From positions 1-58,647 of the forward strand of contig NZ_JANFNG010000036.1 in the NCBI RefSeq assembly GCF_024436035.1: a stretch of 58,647 nucleotides of DNA, in the 5' to 3' direction. Of the stretch, positions 41,604 through 49,629 are shown piece by piece. This stretch comes from Streptomyces humicola (GTDB taxonomy: Bacteria > Actinomycetota > Actinomycetes > Streptomycetales > Streptomycetaceae). Position numbers and translations under genes: made by a program. The number at the start of each line of letters is the position of its first letter. Positions within the stretch are counted from its first letter, which is position 1. The notes below the pieces were generated by a model. That model made no database searches and was not told the DNA's origin. It saw only the letters and a program-made list of their open reading frames with translations.

Positions 41604-41846
41604 AAGGAGATGCGGGTACTGGATCCCGTCGCAGATCGTCGCCTCATGCGGCCACAGAAGCGGGCTGAAGAAGCCGAGGATGCCCTTGTCGTGGCACTTG
41701 GTGCGCCAGCGGCGCCCGTGGTGGTGATGGTGGTGATGGCGGTGATGACCACCGTCGTCACGGGTGGGCGCGGCAGCGGACGCGGGGGCGGACGCCAGGA
41801 GCAGAAGCGCCGCCGCGGCGACGGCTGACATGGTGCGATTGATCAC
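41601..41846 (-). CDS. small secreted His-rich protein
   Basis: An 81-residue protein. A signal peptide (V-A-A-A-A-L-L-L-L-A-S-A-P-A-S-A) precedes H-H-R-H-H-H-H-H-H-H, a natural run of nine histidines and one arginine, then a short domain with two cysteines: K-C-H-D-K-G-I-L-G-F-F and A-T-I-C-D-G-I-Q-Y-P. The His run would bind Ni, Zn or Cu outside the cell. GTG at 41846 is preceded by AAGGTGA; ATG at 41831 is an alternative. No metal gene is adjacent. Existence is probable, role unknown. Confidence 0.68.
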   Translation of the reverse strand: MINRTMSAVAAAALLLLASAPASAAAPTRDDGGHHRHHHHHHHGRRWRTKCHDKGILGFFSPLLWPHEATICDGIQYPHLL

Positions 41847-41930
41847 GGTCCGTCACCTTAGGCGAAGCGCCGCCAGAAACCCTTCAACGCCTCGCATGTT
41901 CGATTTCTGTTCGAGTAAGGTCGGGGGGAG

Positions 41931-43127
41931 GTGATGGCGATGGCGATGGCGATGGTTCCGCAGGCTCGGGATGTCCCCGGCGATGCCCCCAGCACACTTC
42001 TTCACATCCGCTGCGAGCCGGGTACGGACGAGACCCGTTACCGGCTGCTCCTCGCCCTCCTGGAGGAGATCACCCCGCTCGTCCAGGCGCTTCCGCCGTC
42101 GGCCGCGCTCGCCGACGTCCGCAGCGCCCTGCGGTACTGGAGCATGACCGCCTTCGAGCTCGCCCGGCGCATCCGTGGCACGGCCCTCGCCCGGTACGAC
42201 CTCGACACCCGTATCGGCATCGCCCCCGCCTGGTCGCTGGCCGCCATGGCCTCGGCCCGCCCCGGCGCGGACGGCATCACCCAGGTGGGCAGTTCACCCG
42301 CGGCCATCGCCGCTTTCCTCGCGCCGCTGCCCGTCGAGGCACTGCACGGGATGGGCCCGGCCCAGGCCGAGACGTTGCGCCGCTCAGGGCTGCGCACCGT
42401 CGGCGCGCTCGCCGCGGCGCCCCTGGTGACCGTGGAGCGCCTCCTGGGCGGCGGGGCCGGCCGCCTGTTCAACGAGCGCGCGCACGGCATCGACCCGCGG
42501 CCGGTCACCCCTGCGGACCCCGCGCACACCGTCGTCGAACGGCGGGATCTCGGTCGCGGCACCCTTGACGCGGCGGTGATCCGCACCGCGTTGCTCCACA
42601 CGGTCGAAGCCGTCGCGGTCCGGTTGCGGCGCCGCCGCCAAGTCGCCGCCACGCTCACGCTCGTTGTCGCCTTCGCCGACCACACCACGTTGTCCCGCTC
42701 GCGCGCACTGCCCCGGGGCTCCGCGTCCGTCGAGGAGCTGCGGCTGACGGCGTACCGGATGTTCGATTCGCTCGGACCGCAGCGCGTACGCGTCCGCGCC
42801 CTCACCGTGAAGGCGGAAGGCCTCGCCCCGAGCGAGACGGCTCGCGACGCACCGCGCCCGGACTGTCCCGGCAGACGGCCCGCGTCCGCACCCGCGTCCC
42901 CACCCCCGCCGAAACCCGGACCGGCACCGGCCCCTGCACCCGCACCGGCGCGCGCCCGGGATGCCGTTGCCACGGCCGACCGCGATACTCGCAACCATGG
43001 CGGACCCGTTCCGGCTCGACGGCGAGATCGCCCTGGTGACCGGAGACAACGGCTGATTCGGTCCTGCCATGGCCCGCGGCCCGGCGAAGGCCGGTGCTCA
43101 GGCGCCGGTCACCGGCAGGAACCGTGA
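41931..43127 (+). CDS. Y-family polymerase-like protein without catalytic residues, 3' end decayed
   Basis: The frame is 398 codons long. Residues about 20-305 align with the little-finger and thumb-palm parts of DinB/ImuB-like Y-family polymerases: L-L-A-L-L-E-E-I-T-P-L-V-Q-A-L-P-P, then helix-hairpin-helix L-H-G-M-G-P-A-Q-A-E-T-L-R-R-S-G, and R-G-I-D-P-R-P analogue H-G-I-D-P-R-P. The metal-binding acidic residues of the palm are not found, so it should not polymerise DNA; ImuB-like accessory proteins share this. After about 42840 the reading becomes a Pro/Ala run that passes out of frame through the SDR fragment, so the natural C-terminus is lost. GTG at 41931 or ATG at 41940 is the start (GGGGGGAG upstream). 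Confidence 0.65.
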   Translation: MMAMAMAMVPQARDVPGDAPSTLLHIRCEPGTDETRYRLLLALLEEITPLVQALPPSAALADVRSALRYWSMTAFELARRIRGTALARYDLDTRIGIAPAWSLAAMASARPGADGITQVGSSPAAIAAFLAPLPVEALHGMGPAQAETLRRSGLRTVGALAAAPLVTVERLLGGGAGRLFNERAHGIDPRPVTPADPAHTVVERRDLGRGTLDAAVIRTALLHTVEAVAVRLRRRRQVAATLTLVVAFADHTTLSRSRALPRGSASVEELRLTAYRMFDSLGPQRVRVRALTVKAEGLAPSETARDAPRPDCPGRRPASAPASPPPPKPGPAPAPAPAPARARDAVATADRDTRNHGGPVPARRRDRPGDRRQRLIRSCHGPRPGEGRCSGAGHRQEP

Positions 43128-43133
43128 GGCGTG
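42997..43133 (+). pseudogene. 5' fragment of a short-chain dehydrogenase gene
   Basis: M-A-D-P-F-R-L-D-G-E-I-A-L-V-T-G opens as an SDR, followed by a stop codon at 43054, then in the same frame F-G-P-A-M-A-R-G and V-T-G-R-N-R-E-A. These are the first two Rossmann strands of a classical SDR with a premature stop; the remaining 200 residues are absent. Confidence 0.8.
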
Positions 43134-43522
43134 AGGCGTGAGGTGTCCGGCGCCGGCCTGCCCCTCGGCCTCGGCGACCTCGCCCCGGCGACACCCCGGC
43201 CGGCACCTACCCGCTCGGGGTCGGGGACGTCCCGCTGCTGTGCACCGACGGCGCGGTGGAGGCGCGCGACTGTACGGGAGCGTTCTACCCGCTCGCCGAA
43301 CGGCTCCGCAGCCATGTCATCGCCCGCCACGGGCCGGACGGGGAGCAGGACCAGAACCAGAACCAGAACCAGGCCATGGACCAGAACCAGGAGCAGGAGC
43401 AAGCGCCGGCCGAGGTGGTCGACTTCATCCACGCCGATCTGACGCGCTACGCCGCAGCCCTCACCCTCACCGACGACGTGGCCGTCATCGCCGTCTCACC
43501 GGCGGCCCCTCACACGCCATGA
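43134..43522 (+). pseudogene. 3' fragment of a PP2C-type (SpoIIE-like) phosphatase gene
   Basis: Two frames give the end of a PP2C domain: L-P-L-G-L-G-D-L-A-P-A, then after a one-base shift near 43190 G-T-Y-P-L-G-V-G-D-V-P, L-L-C-T-D-G-A-V-E-A-R and L-T-D-D-V-A-V-I-A-V. The metal-binding T-D-G remains, but the N-terminal two thirds are missing. A Gln/Asn repeat (QNQNQNQ and QNQEQEQ) is inserted near 43350-43400. It directly follows the SDR fragment. Confidence 0.8.
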
Positions 43523-43523
43523 A

Positions 43524-44711
43524 TCAGTGCCCGTCGGCGCCCGTCAACGCCATGGGCCGGGGATAACCGGCCGCGAGGGATTCCAAACGCCTCCGGGCGG
43601 TGGGAAGTTGACGCGGATCCAACCCAGGGAGCTGTTCCAGCAAGGCGATCAGGTGAGGCCCGATCTCGACGGCCTTGGACGGTTCGCCGATCCCGTTCCA
43701 GCACCAGTGGGCGCTGCGCGCGGCAGCAGCGACCCGGCGGCTGTCCGGCCCATGGAGACCGAGACGCGCCTTGGCCGCGGCGATCCACAATTCCGTGGCC
43801 AGCACGAGATTTCCCGCGATCCGGGCGAGGTCGGCGCGGATCTCCAGCCACTCGCTCGCTTGGGTGCTCGTGGGCCCGTACGTCCGCCACGCGTGCTGTT
43901 CCCACGCCGCTGCCATGGATGCCGCCTCGTTGTGCCGGCCGGCCTGCGCTGCTTGCCATATCAGGGGCCGCGGATCGGCGTGTCCGGAGGCATCGGCACG
44001 GGAAGCGGGCGCTGCCGCCGCGCGCACGGGCAGGGCCGGCTGTGCGGCGGGTATGAGGAGGGTGCCGGACGCGGGCCGTGCCGCCGCGACGGCTGCCGCG
44101 TGCAGTTGCAGGACCGGCAGGGGCTGCGGGCTGCTGCGCAGCAGCTCGGCCAGGCACCTGGTGTACCGCGCCGGCTCAGCGTCGCTGCCGTCGGGTGCGG
44201 CGACCACGCCGCACATCGGCGGGAGTCCAGCGCCGACCGTATCGGGCCGGTGGTGAAGCATCCGCCAGGCATGCGCGTCGGCGACGAGGTCGACCACGAG
44301 CGTCGTCGAGGCCGTCGCCCGCAGGCGCAACTCGTCGCGCAGCCATGACCATGGCAGGGCGGTGTAGCGGACGGTGTCCGCCGTCGTGCCGGCGAGCGCC
44401 AGGTGCAGCTCTCCCCGTTTGCGGTCCAGCACCAGCGGCCCGGCGAGGTAGACCAGCAGGGGCCCGCCCACGGCAGCCGCCGACCGCAGCCGGGTCAGCA
44501 CCTCGTTCGCGTCGCGAGCGGCCTGTACGGCGACGGTGTCGACGGGCAGATGCCCGTGCAGCTGCCCGCCGCCGGCGAGCGTCGCCGCCGGCACGCCCGC
44601 GAGAGCGGCCAGGCCCGCGGTGGGGCTCCACTGCAGACGTCGCCGATGGACGACATCCGCCCCGCCGATCAACAACACATGCCCGCGTGGCTCCACCCCG
44701 TTGCTCTGCAT
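43524..44711 (-). CDS. caspase-like (pseudo-protease) protein with helical C-terminus
   Basis: A 395-residue cytosolic protein. The first 170 residues have the strand order of a bacterial caspase-like domain (H-V-L-L-I-G-G, then P-L-L-V-Y-L-A-G, G-E-L-H-L-A-L-A-G-T, Y-T-A-L-P-W, T-T-L-V-V-D-L-V-A-D). The catalytic His expected after Y-x-A-G is Pro (LAGP), and the catalytic Cys after the D-x-x strand is absent (DLVAD), so it should not cleave. A TPR-like helical region follows from about 240 (A-S-M-A-A-A-W-E-Q-H-A, L-A-R-I-A-G-N-L-V-L-A-T-E-L-W). ATG at 44711 is preferred; 44759 is possible. I recall similar proteins in streptomycetes without known function. Confidence 0.65.
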   Translation of the reverse strand: MQSNGVEPRGHVLLIGGADVVHRRRLQWSPTAGLAALAGVPAATLAGGGQLHGHLPVDTVAVQAARDANEVLTRLRSAAAVGGPLLVYLAGPLVLDRKRGELHLALAGTTADTVRYTALPWSWLRDELRLRATASTTLVVDLVADAHAWRMLHHRPDTVGAGLPPMCGVVAAPDGSDAEPARYTRCLAELLRSSPQPLPVLQLHAAAVAAARPASGTLLIPAAQPALPVRAAAAPASRADASGHADPRPLIWQAAQAGRHNEAASMAAAWEQHAWRTYGPTSTQASEWLEIRADLARIAGNLVLATELWIAAAKARLGLHGPDSRRVAAAARSAHWCWNGIGEPSKAVEIGPHLIALLEQLPGLDPRQLPTARRRLESLAAGYPRPMALTGADGH

Positions 44712-44810
44712 GAATGCACCGTACCCACCCGGCATCGGCCACTGACACCCGATCAACAAGCCTCTTTCGCACAGTCGGATGCTCTGTGGCGCTCGTTGGC
44801 GCTCCTTCGC

Positions 44811-45410
44811 TCAGCCGGCGATCGCCTCATACAGGCTGAACCCCGCCATCACGACCATGACCGCCGCGGCGATCTTCGTGATCAGCGGGAGCGGGACGCG
44901 CTTCATCAGCGCCTGGCCGCCGACGATTCCGATCCCGGCCACCGCCCACAAGGCGAGGACCGCGCCGAGTCCGACCGCGAGCGGGTTGTTGTAGCGCGCC
45001 GCGAGGTTGGCCGTCATGATCTGCGTCAGGTCGCCGAACTCGGCGACCAGGATCAGCATGAAACCGCTGCCGGCCACCTTCCAGAAGCTCTGGTCGGCGG
45101 GCGCCTTCATCGCTTCGTCCTCGTCCTCGTCCCCGTCCTCTTCGACCTTATGCCGCAAGATCACCGCGGCGCCGGCGAGGAACAGGACGGCGACGATGCC
45201 CTCCACCCACCGATGTGGCAGCAACGCCAGCAGGCTGCCCGCCGCGATGGCGAGGACGACATGGACGGCGAAGGCGGCAGCGATCCCGCAGAACACGTAG
45301 CTCGCCCGGAAGCGAGTACCCAGCAGCAGGCTGGCGAGGGCCGTCTTGTCGGGAAGCTCGGCGATGAAGATCACGCCAAAGGCGATGGCGGCGACGGTCA
45401 GGGCGGACAT
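44811..45410 (-). CDS. GDT1/TMEM165-family manganese exporter
   Basis: A 199-residue membrane protein with six helices. Both family signature helices are present: first A-E-L-P-D-K-T in helix 1 (E-x-P/G-D-K-T) and second A-E-F-G-D-L-T in helix 4. Between the halves lies an acidic loop (E-E-D-G-D-E-D-E-D-E-A). The family exports Mn2+ (and moves Ca2+) in exchange for H+. A yybP-ykoY riboswitch precedes the gene, so Mn2+ is very likely both the inducer and the substrate. ATG at 45410 is the start; its GAGG ribosome site sits in the 3' arm of a hairpin. Confidence 0.93.
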   Translation of the reverse strand: MSALTVAAIAFGVIFIAELPDKTALASLLLGTRFRASYVFCGIAAAFAVHVVLAIAAGSLLALLPHRWVEGIVAVLFLAGAAVILRHKVEEDGDEDEDEAMKAPADQSFWKVAGSGFMLILVAEFGDLTQIMTANLAARYNNPLAVGLGAVLALWAVAGIGIVGGQALMKRVPLPLITKIAAAVMVVMAGFSLYEAIAG

Positions 45411-45422
45411 CAAAAGCGGTTC

Positions 45423-45451
45423 CTCTTCGGTGGGGCTCCCGCACCGAAGAG
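45423..45451 (-). promoter_or_regulatory. hairpin sequestering the GDT1 ribosome site
   Basis: CTCTTCGGTG and CACCGAAGAG form a perfect 10-bp stem between the riboswitch and the start codon. On the minus strand the 3' arm ends in GAG, which continues into GAGGAA, the likely ribosome site, so folding would hide it. It may be the expression platform. Confidence 0.6.
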
Positions 45452-45496
45452 CTTCCCGGGGAGGCGTCGCTTCGGCACGGCAGCGTCGTACGCTGC

Positions 45497-45600
45497 GGCC
45501 GAAGGTCTCGCTGGCCCACCGCGTCAAGCGGCCGGGCTCCGGGCGCCGGGCCCGGGAGGGCCAGTATGTCGACGGTCCGGCGAAGAGCTACTCCCCTTCT
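45497..45600 (-). ncRNA. yybP-ykoY manganese riboswitch
   Basis: On the minus strand the leader starts GGGGAGTAGC (45597-45588), the hallmark 5' element of this riboswitch class, continues through a CATACTGG loop element (45576-45569) and a long GC-rich stem, and closes with GCGAGACCTTCGG (near 45511-45499), the second Mn-binding loop. The order, the two conserved loops and the place before a Mn exporter gene together are convincing. It activates the gene when Mn2+ binds. Confidence 0.88.
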
Positions 45601-45873
45601 GCTCGTGTCAGCGTAACCGACGTAACCGACGCCTCTCGGTCGCCTGGTGCGGCAATCATCATGCGGACGATCACTTGACCGTCCGAGCCGTAGGTCGAGG
45701 TGCTGAGCGCCTCACTCGGCGAGTGGGCGTGACGCGGAGCGTGCCGGCGGCAGGTGTCTTGCATCGCGAGGCGGCGCGGCGGCGTGGCGGTGTGGGTGGC
45801 GTGGGTGGCGCGGCGGCATGGGTGGCCGATGGGGTGCGTCGGCGAGGGCTGGAGGTTGGTGCCGACCGATGAG

Positions 45874-45891
45874 CGAAACGCTTGCGTTTCG
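45874..45891. promoter_or_regulatory. TetR operator, copy 1 (MFS operon at 46 kb)
   Basis: CGAAACG-CTTG-CGTTTCG, perfect 7-bp arms with a 4-base spacer; same core as the operators at 22411 and 22454. Confidence 0.75.
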
Positions 45892-45919
45892 TGCATCCAT
45901 CACCTAGGTTCGTTGTGTA

Positions 45920-45937
45920 CGAAACCGTTTCGTTTCG
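45920..45937. promoter_or_regulatory. TetR operator, copy 2 (MFS operon at 46 kb)
   Basis: CGAAACC-GTTT-CGTTTCG, one mismatch in the left arm. Its centre is 46 bp from the first copy, almost the same spacing as in the paralogous operon. Confidence 0.7.
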
Positions 45938-45957
45938 ATGATGGGTGAGCGAGGCAC

Positions 45958-46569
45958 GTGGTGACTTCTGGCGCGGAGACCAGTCCGAGCCGTACGCGGC
46001 GGACCAGGCTTACGCCGGAGCGTGAAGAAGAGCTGTATGCGGCCGTTCTCGACCTGCTGCGCGAGGTGGGCTACGACGCGCTCACGATGGACGCCGTCGC
46101 CGCCCGGGCGCGGTCCAGCAAGGCCACGCTCTACCGCCAGTGGCAGGGCAAGCCCCGGCTGGTGGCCACCGCCCTGCGTCACCACAAGTCTTTCGGCCTG
46201 GAGAGCGTCGACACCGGCTCGCTCCGCGGCGATCTGTACGAGATCGCCCGCCGGATCGGCGAGGGGCCCAGCCGCAAGGACGCGGCGCTGATGCGCGCGC
46301 TCGGCCAGGCCGTCAACTGCAACGACGAACTGGCGGACGCCCTCCACGAGACACTGATCCAGCCGGAGCAGGCGATTTTGCGGCGGATGCTCGAACGCGC
46401 CGTGCGGCGCGGCGAGATCGCGCCCGACAACCCCGCCATCGACTTCGTGCCACACCTCATCGCCGGAGCGGCCTTCGCCCGGCCGATCCTGGAACGAACC
46501 GACGCCGATACCGCGTACCTCGAACGCTATGTGGACGCCGTCGTACTGCCGGTGCTGTCGCGGAACTGA
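45958..46569 (+). CDS. TetR-family repressor of the second tailed MFS operon
   Basis: A 203-residue paralogue of the TetR at 22.5 kb. The HTH is nearly identical (L-T-P-E-R-E-E-E-L-Y, G-Y-D-A-L-T-M, S-S-K-A-T-L-Y-R-Q-W), and the C-terminal domain shares F-G-L-E-S-V-D-T-G-S-L-R-G-D-L and Y-V-D-A-V-V-L-P. Identical recognition helices and near-identical operators predict cross-binding to the other operon. GTG at 45958 or 45961 starts it. The exporter gene begins 30 bp after its stop. Confidence 0.92.
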   Translation: MVTSGAETSPSRTRRTRLTPEREEELYAAVLDLLREVGYDALTMDAVAARARSSKATLYRQWQGKPRLVATALRHHKSFGLESVDTGSLRGDLYEIARRIGEGPSRKDAALMRALGQAVNCNDELADALHETLIQPEQAILRRMLERAVRRGEIAPDNPAIDFVPHLIAGAAFARPILERTDADTAYLERYVDAVVLPVLSRN

Positions 46570-46599
46570 GCCATCTCAGCCACCAACGAGGGAAATTCC

Positions 46600-48915
46600 A
46601 TGTCATCCACCCAGGTCGACGCGCGCGTCGACACCGCCCAGGCCGGGCCGTCCGGCCACACCCACCCTGCGCAGGTGAAGCATCGCTGGTGGGCGCTGGC
46701 CGTGATCGGCCTCGCCCAGCTCATGGTGGTGCTCGATGCGACGATCGTGAACATCGCGCTGCCGACCGCTCAGCAGGCATTGCACTTCAACAACGACGGA
46801 CGCCAGTGGATCGTCACCGCATACTCGCTCGCCTTCGGCAGTCTGCTGCTGCTCGGTGGCCGGCTCGCGGACCTCTTCGGGCGCAGGGCGACCTTCATCA
46901 TCGGCATCGTCGGCTTCGCCGGCGCCTCCGCACTCGGCGGCGCGGCCAACGGCTTCACGATGCTCGTCGTCGCGCGCGCGCTCCAGGGCCTCTTCGGCGC
47001 GCTGCTCGCCCCGGCGGCGCTGTCCTTGCTGACCACGACGTTCACAGACACCAAGGAGCGGGCCAAGGCGTTCGGCGTCTTCGGCGCCATCGCCGGCTCC
47101 GGTGCGGCTGTCGGCCTCATCCTCGGCGGCCTGCTCACCCAGTACCTCAACTGGCGCTGGACGCTGTATGTCAACGACATCATCGCGGTCTTCGCGCTGG
47201 CCGGCGCCATCGTCTTCCTCAGCCGTTCCGCTCCTGCCCACCGGCCCAAGCTGGACATCCCCGGTGTGGTGCTGGTCTCCGGCGGTCTGTTCTGCCTGGT
47301 CTACGGCTTCGCCAACGCGGACACCCACAGCTGGCGCAACTGGATGACCTGGGGCTTCCTGGCCACGGGCGCGGTTGTCCTGCTGGCCTTCTTCCTCTGG
47401 CAGGGCCGGGCGAAGAACCCCGTACTGCCGCTGCGCGTGCTGGCCGACCGCAACCGCGGCGCCGCCTTCGCCACCATGCTGATCGCCTCGGCCGGTATGT
47501 TCGGCGTCTTCCTCTTCCTCACCTACTACCTGCAGGCGACGCTGGGCTACTCGCCGGTGAAGAACGGCCTGGCCTTCCTGCCGATGATCGGCGCGCTGAT
47601 GGTGCTGGCGCAGCTGTCCACCAACCTGCTCATCCCCCGGATCGGGCCCAAGCTGATCGTGCCCATCGGCATGCTGATGGCGGCCGGCGGCATGGTCTGG
47701 CTGACCCGCCTTGGCCTGCACAGCGGCTACGCCGCGCACGTGCTGCCGCCGTTGCTGATCATGGGTGCCGGCATCGGCATGTCAATGCCGGCCGCGATGA
47801 GCTACGCCACCCTCGGCGTGCGGATGAGCGACCAGGGCGTAGCCTCGGCCACCGTCAACACCACGCAGCAGGTGGGTGGTTCGATCAGCACCGCGCTGCT
47901 CAACACCCTGGCCACCAGTGCAGCCACGCACTACGCCGCACACCACCTGACCGACCCGTTGGTCAAGGCCAACGCCGCGCTGCACAGCTACGCCACCGCG
48001 TACTGGTGGTCGGCCGGGTTCTTCGCCTTCGGCGCGATCGTGACCATGCTGCTCTTCCGCCGCAGGAAGGCGAGCCTGCCGGAGACGGCCGATGCCGTGG
48101 CAGCGGAGGGGCTCCCGGCGCAGGCCGCGGCCCCTGCACAGCCGGACGCGGGCAGCACCGCCGTCATCCGGGGCCGAGTGCTGGACGGGACGGGCGCGCC
48201 CATACCGCACGCCGTGATCACCCTGCTCGACCCGGCGGGCCGTCAACTCGCCCGTGACACCGCCCGCGAGGACGGCTCGTACGCGATGGACACCCCCGAG
48301 CGCGGCAGCTTGGTGCTGGTCGGCTCGGCCCCGGGCCACCGGCCGCAGGTCGCCACCCTGGCGCTGGGCAGCGCGCCGCTCTCGTACGACCTGGTGATGC
48401 CCGCCGGAACGGGCGGCCTGGTCGGCACGGTGCGCGACGCGGACGGCAAGGCGGTGGACGGCGCCCTGGTGGTGGCCACCGACCAGCGCGGTGAGGTGGC
48501 GGCCTCCGCCACGACCGAGATGGACGGCGATTACCGGATCGACGACCTGATGCCGGGCGACTACACGGTCGCCGTCAGCGCGCCGGGACACCGCCCGGCG
48601 GCCGAGCCGGCCACCGTCTCCGGCGAGCGCACCCGCTGCGATGTCGAGCTGCGCCGCGCGGCGACCGTACGCGGAACGGTGCGCGGCCGGGACGGCCGTC
48701 CGCTGGAGGATGCCCGCGTCACCCTGCTGGACTCCGCGGGCAACGTCATCGCGGCCGGCGACACCGGAGCCGACGGCACGTACTTCTTCGCCGACCTCTC
48801 CGTCGCGCAGTACACCGTAATCGCCAGCGGCTACCCGCCGGTGGCCGTGCCGGTCGCACTGGGCGGCAGCAGCCACGATGGCTTCGACCTCGTCCTGGGC
48901 CACGAGGAGGCGTAA
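46600..48915 (+). CDS. DHA2-type MFS exporter with three C-terminal carboxypeptidase-regulatory-like domains (third copy)
   Basis: A 771-residue paralogue of the exporter at 23.2 kb: the same L-D-A-T-I-V-N-I-A-L-P-T-A-Q-Q, R-Q-W-I-V-T-A-Y-S-L-A-F-G-S and R-L-A-D-L-F-G-R-R, with fourteen membrane helices to about residue 490. The tail has three Ig-like domains starting near residues 523, 607 and 690 and ends I-A-S-G-Y-P-P-V-A-V and G-H-E-E-A. GAGGG lies eight bases before the ATG. It is probably cotranscribed with the TetR gene upstream. Confidence 0.92.
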   Translation: MSSTQVDARVDTAQAGPSGHTHPAQVKHRWWALAVIGLAQLMVVLDATIVNIALPTAQQALHFNNDGRQWIVTAYSLAFGSLLLLGGRLADLFGRRATFIIGIVGFAGASALGGAANGFTMLVVARALQGLFGALLAPAALSLLTTTFTDTKERAKAFGVFGAIAGSGAAVGLILGGLLTQYLNWRWTLYVNDIIAVFALAGAIVFLSRSAPAHRPKLDIPGVVLVSGGLFCLVYGFANADTHSWRNWMTWGFLATGAVVLLAFFLWQGRAKNPVLPLRVLADRNRGAAFATMLIASAGMFGVFLFLTYYLQATLGYSPVKNGLAFLPMIGALMVLAQLSTNLLIPRIGPKLIVPIGMLMAAGGMVWLTRLGLHSGYAAHVLPPLLIMGAGIGMSMPAAMSYATLGVRMSDQGVASATVNTTQQVGGSISTALLNTLATSAATHYAAHHLTDPLVKANAALHSYATAYWWSAGFFAFGAIVTMLLFRRRKASLPETADAVAAEGLPAQAAAPAQPDAGSTAVIRGRVLDGTGAPIPHAVITLLDPAGRQLARDTAREDGSYAMDTPERGSLVLVGSAPGHRPQVATLALGSAPLSYDLVMPAGTGGLVGTVRDADGKAVDGALVVATDQRGEVAASATTEMDGDYRIDDLMPGDYTVAVSAPGHRPAAEPATVSGERTRCDVELRRAATVRGTVRGRDGRPLEDARVTLLDSAGNVIAAGDTGADGTYFFADLSVAQYTVIASGYPPVAVPVALGGSSHDGFDLVLGHEEA

Positions 48916-49153
48916 GAGCAGCCGTACGCAAGCCGCCGGGAGCAGGCCGTCGAACGAGATCGCCGCCCCCGGCGGCGCTGCGCTCGGGATGCCTCGTTCA
49001 GGAGCCGGTGCGGCGGTGCGGCGGTGCGGCGGTGGCCGGTGCTTGACCCTGACACCGTAGCCAGGCCATCAGCTCCCAGGTCGCCGGCGTCACTCGGGTT
49101 TTCACCCGTCCGTGTGCTGCGGAAGAATTCGAACACGTGCTTGAATTCTGTTC

Positions 49154-49408
49154 GTGACGTACACCTTCCCCGATGACCTCCTGCACGCCCAGCGGGCCTG
49201 GTACGCCGTCTACAGGCAGCTCGCCGAGGCGGCGCATCCCGCCGAGACGACGGTCCTGCGGCGCAAGCTGCAGCGGCTGTCCGTACTGATCTCCACCCAC
49301 CCGTACTGGGCCACGCTCCCCGGCCGGGCACCCGCCGCCCGGATGGAGCTGAAGCAAGCGGCCTGGGAGACCGCGCGAGAGGAGACGAGCCCACGAACGC
49401 ACACCTGA
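49154..49408 (+). CDS. small hypothetical helical protein
   Basis: An 84-residue protein: Y-T-F-P-D-D-L-L-H-A-Q-R-A-W-Y-A-V-Y near the N-terminus, then L-R-R-K-L-Q-R-L-S-V-L-I and a W-A-T-L-P-G segment. It is predicted mostly helical and cytosolic. GTG at 49154 starts it. Codon bias is clearly coding. Stop is followed by three imperfect 11-bp copies of a CACCTGAC unit. No function known. Confidence 0.65.
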   Translation: MTYTFPDDLLHAQRAWYAVYRQLAEAAHPAETTVLRRKLQRLSVLISTHPYWATLPGRAPAARMELKQAAWETAREETSPRTHT

Positions 49409-49431
49409 CACACGCCTGACGCACACCTGAC
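49400..49431. repeat. 11-bp repeat, three copies, spanning a stop codon
   Basis: Imperfect copies ACACCTGAC, ACACGCCTGAC and GCACACCTGAC stand in tandem; each repeats TGA, at 49406 (the real stop), 49417 and 49428. Confidence 0.85.
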
Positions 49432-49455
49432 GCGCCATCACCCGTCAACCGATCG

Positions 49456-49581
49456 GTGGACAGCAGGTGTATCCGTCACCAGCGGGACGAGCGCCACCCC
49501 GACACCATCGTCGAAATCCAGCAGTACCAACCCACCGCGAGCCTTGTCGCCGAGTTCGCCCGAGCCGGCGCCGGACGGTGA
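49456..49581 (+). CDS. possible 41-residue ORF or C-terminal remnant
   Basis: From GTG 49456 the frame reads C-I-R-H-Q-R-D-E-R-H-P-D-T-I-V-E-I and Y-Q-P-T-A-S-L-V-A-E-F-A-R-A-G-A-G-R before the stop. Codon bias is coding-like, but there is no ribosome site and the sequence looks like the end of a longer protein, so a decayed gene is as likely as a real small one. Confidence 0.25.
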   Translation: MDSRCIRHQRDERHPDTIVEIQQYQPTASLVAEFARAGAGR

Positions 49582-49629
49582 CCCGACGGTGGTGACACAC
49601 TCGTGCTACCCGACACCGGAGGGGTTACG

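Noticed and set aside
41931-42840. Active DNA polymerase IV
   Set aside because: The acidic metal-binding residues of the palm are not found and the C-terminus is lost.
46140-48257. 705-codon plus-strand frame overlapping TetR and MFS genes
   Set aside because: Shifted reading of two well-supported genes; Arg/Pro-rich without any motif.
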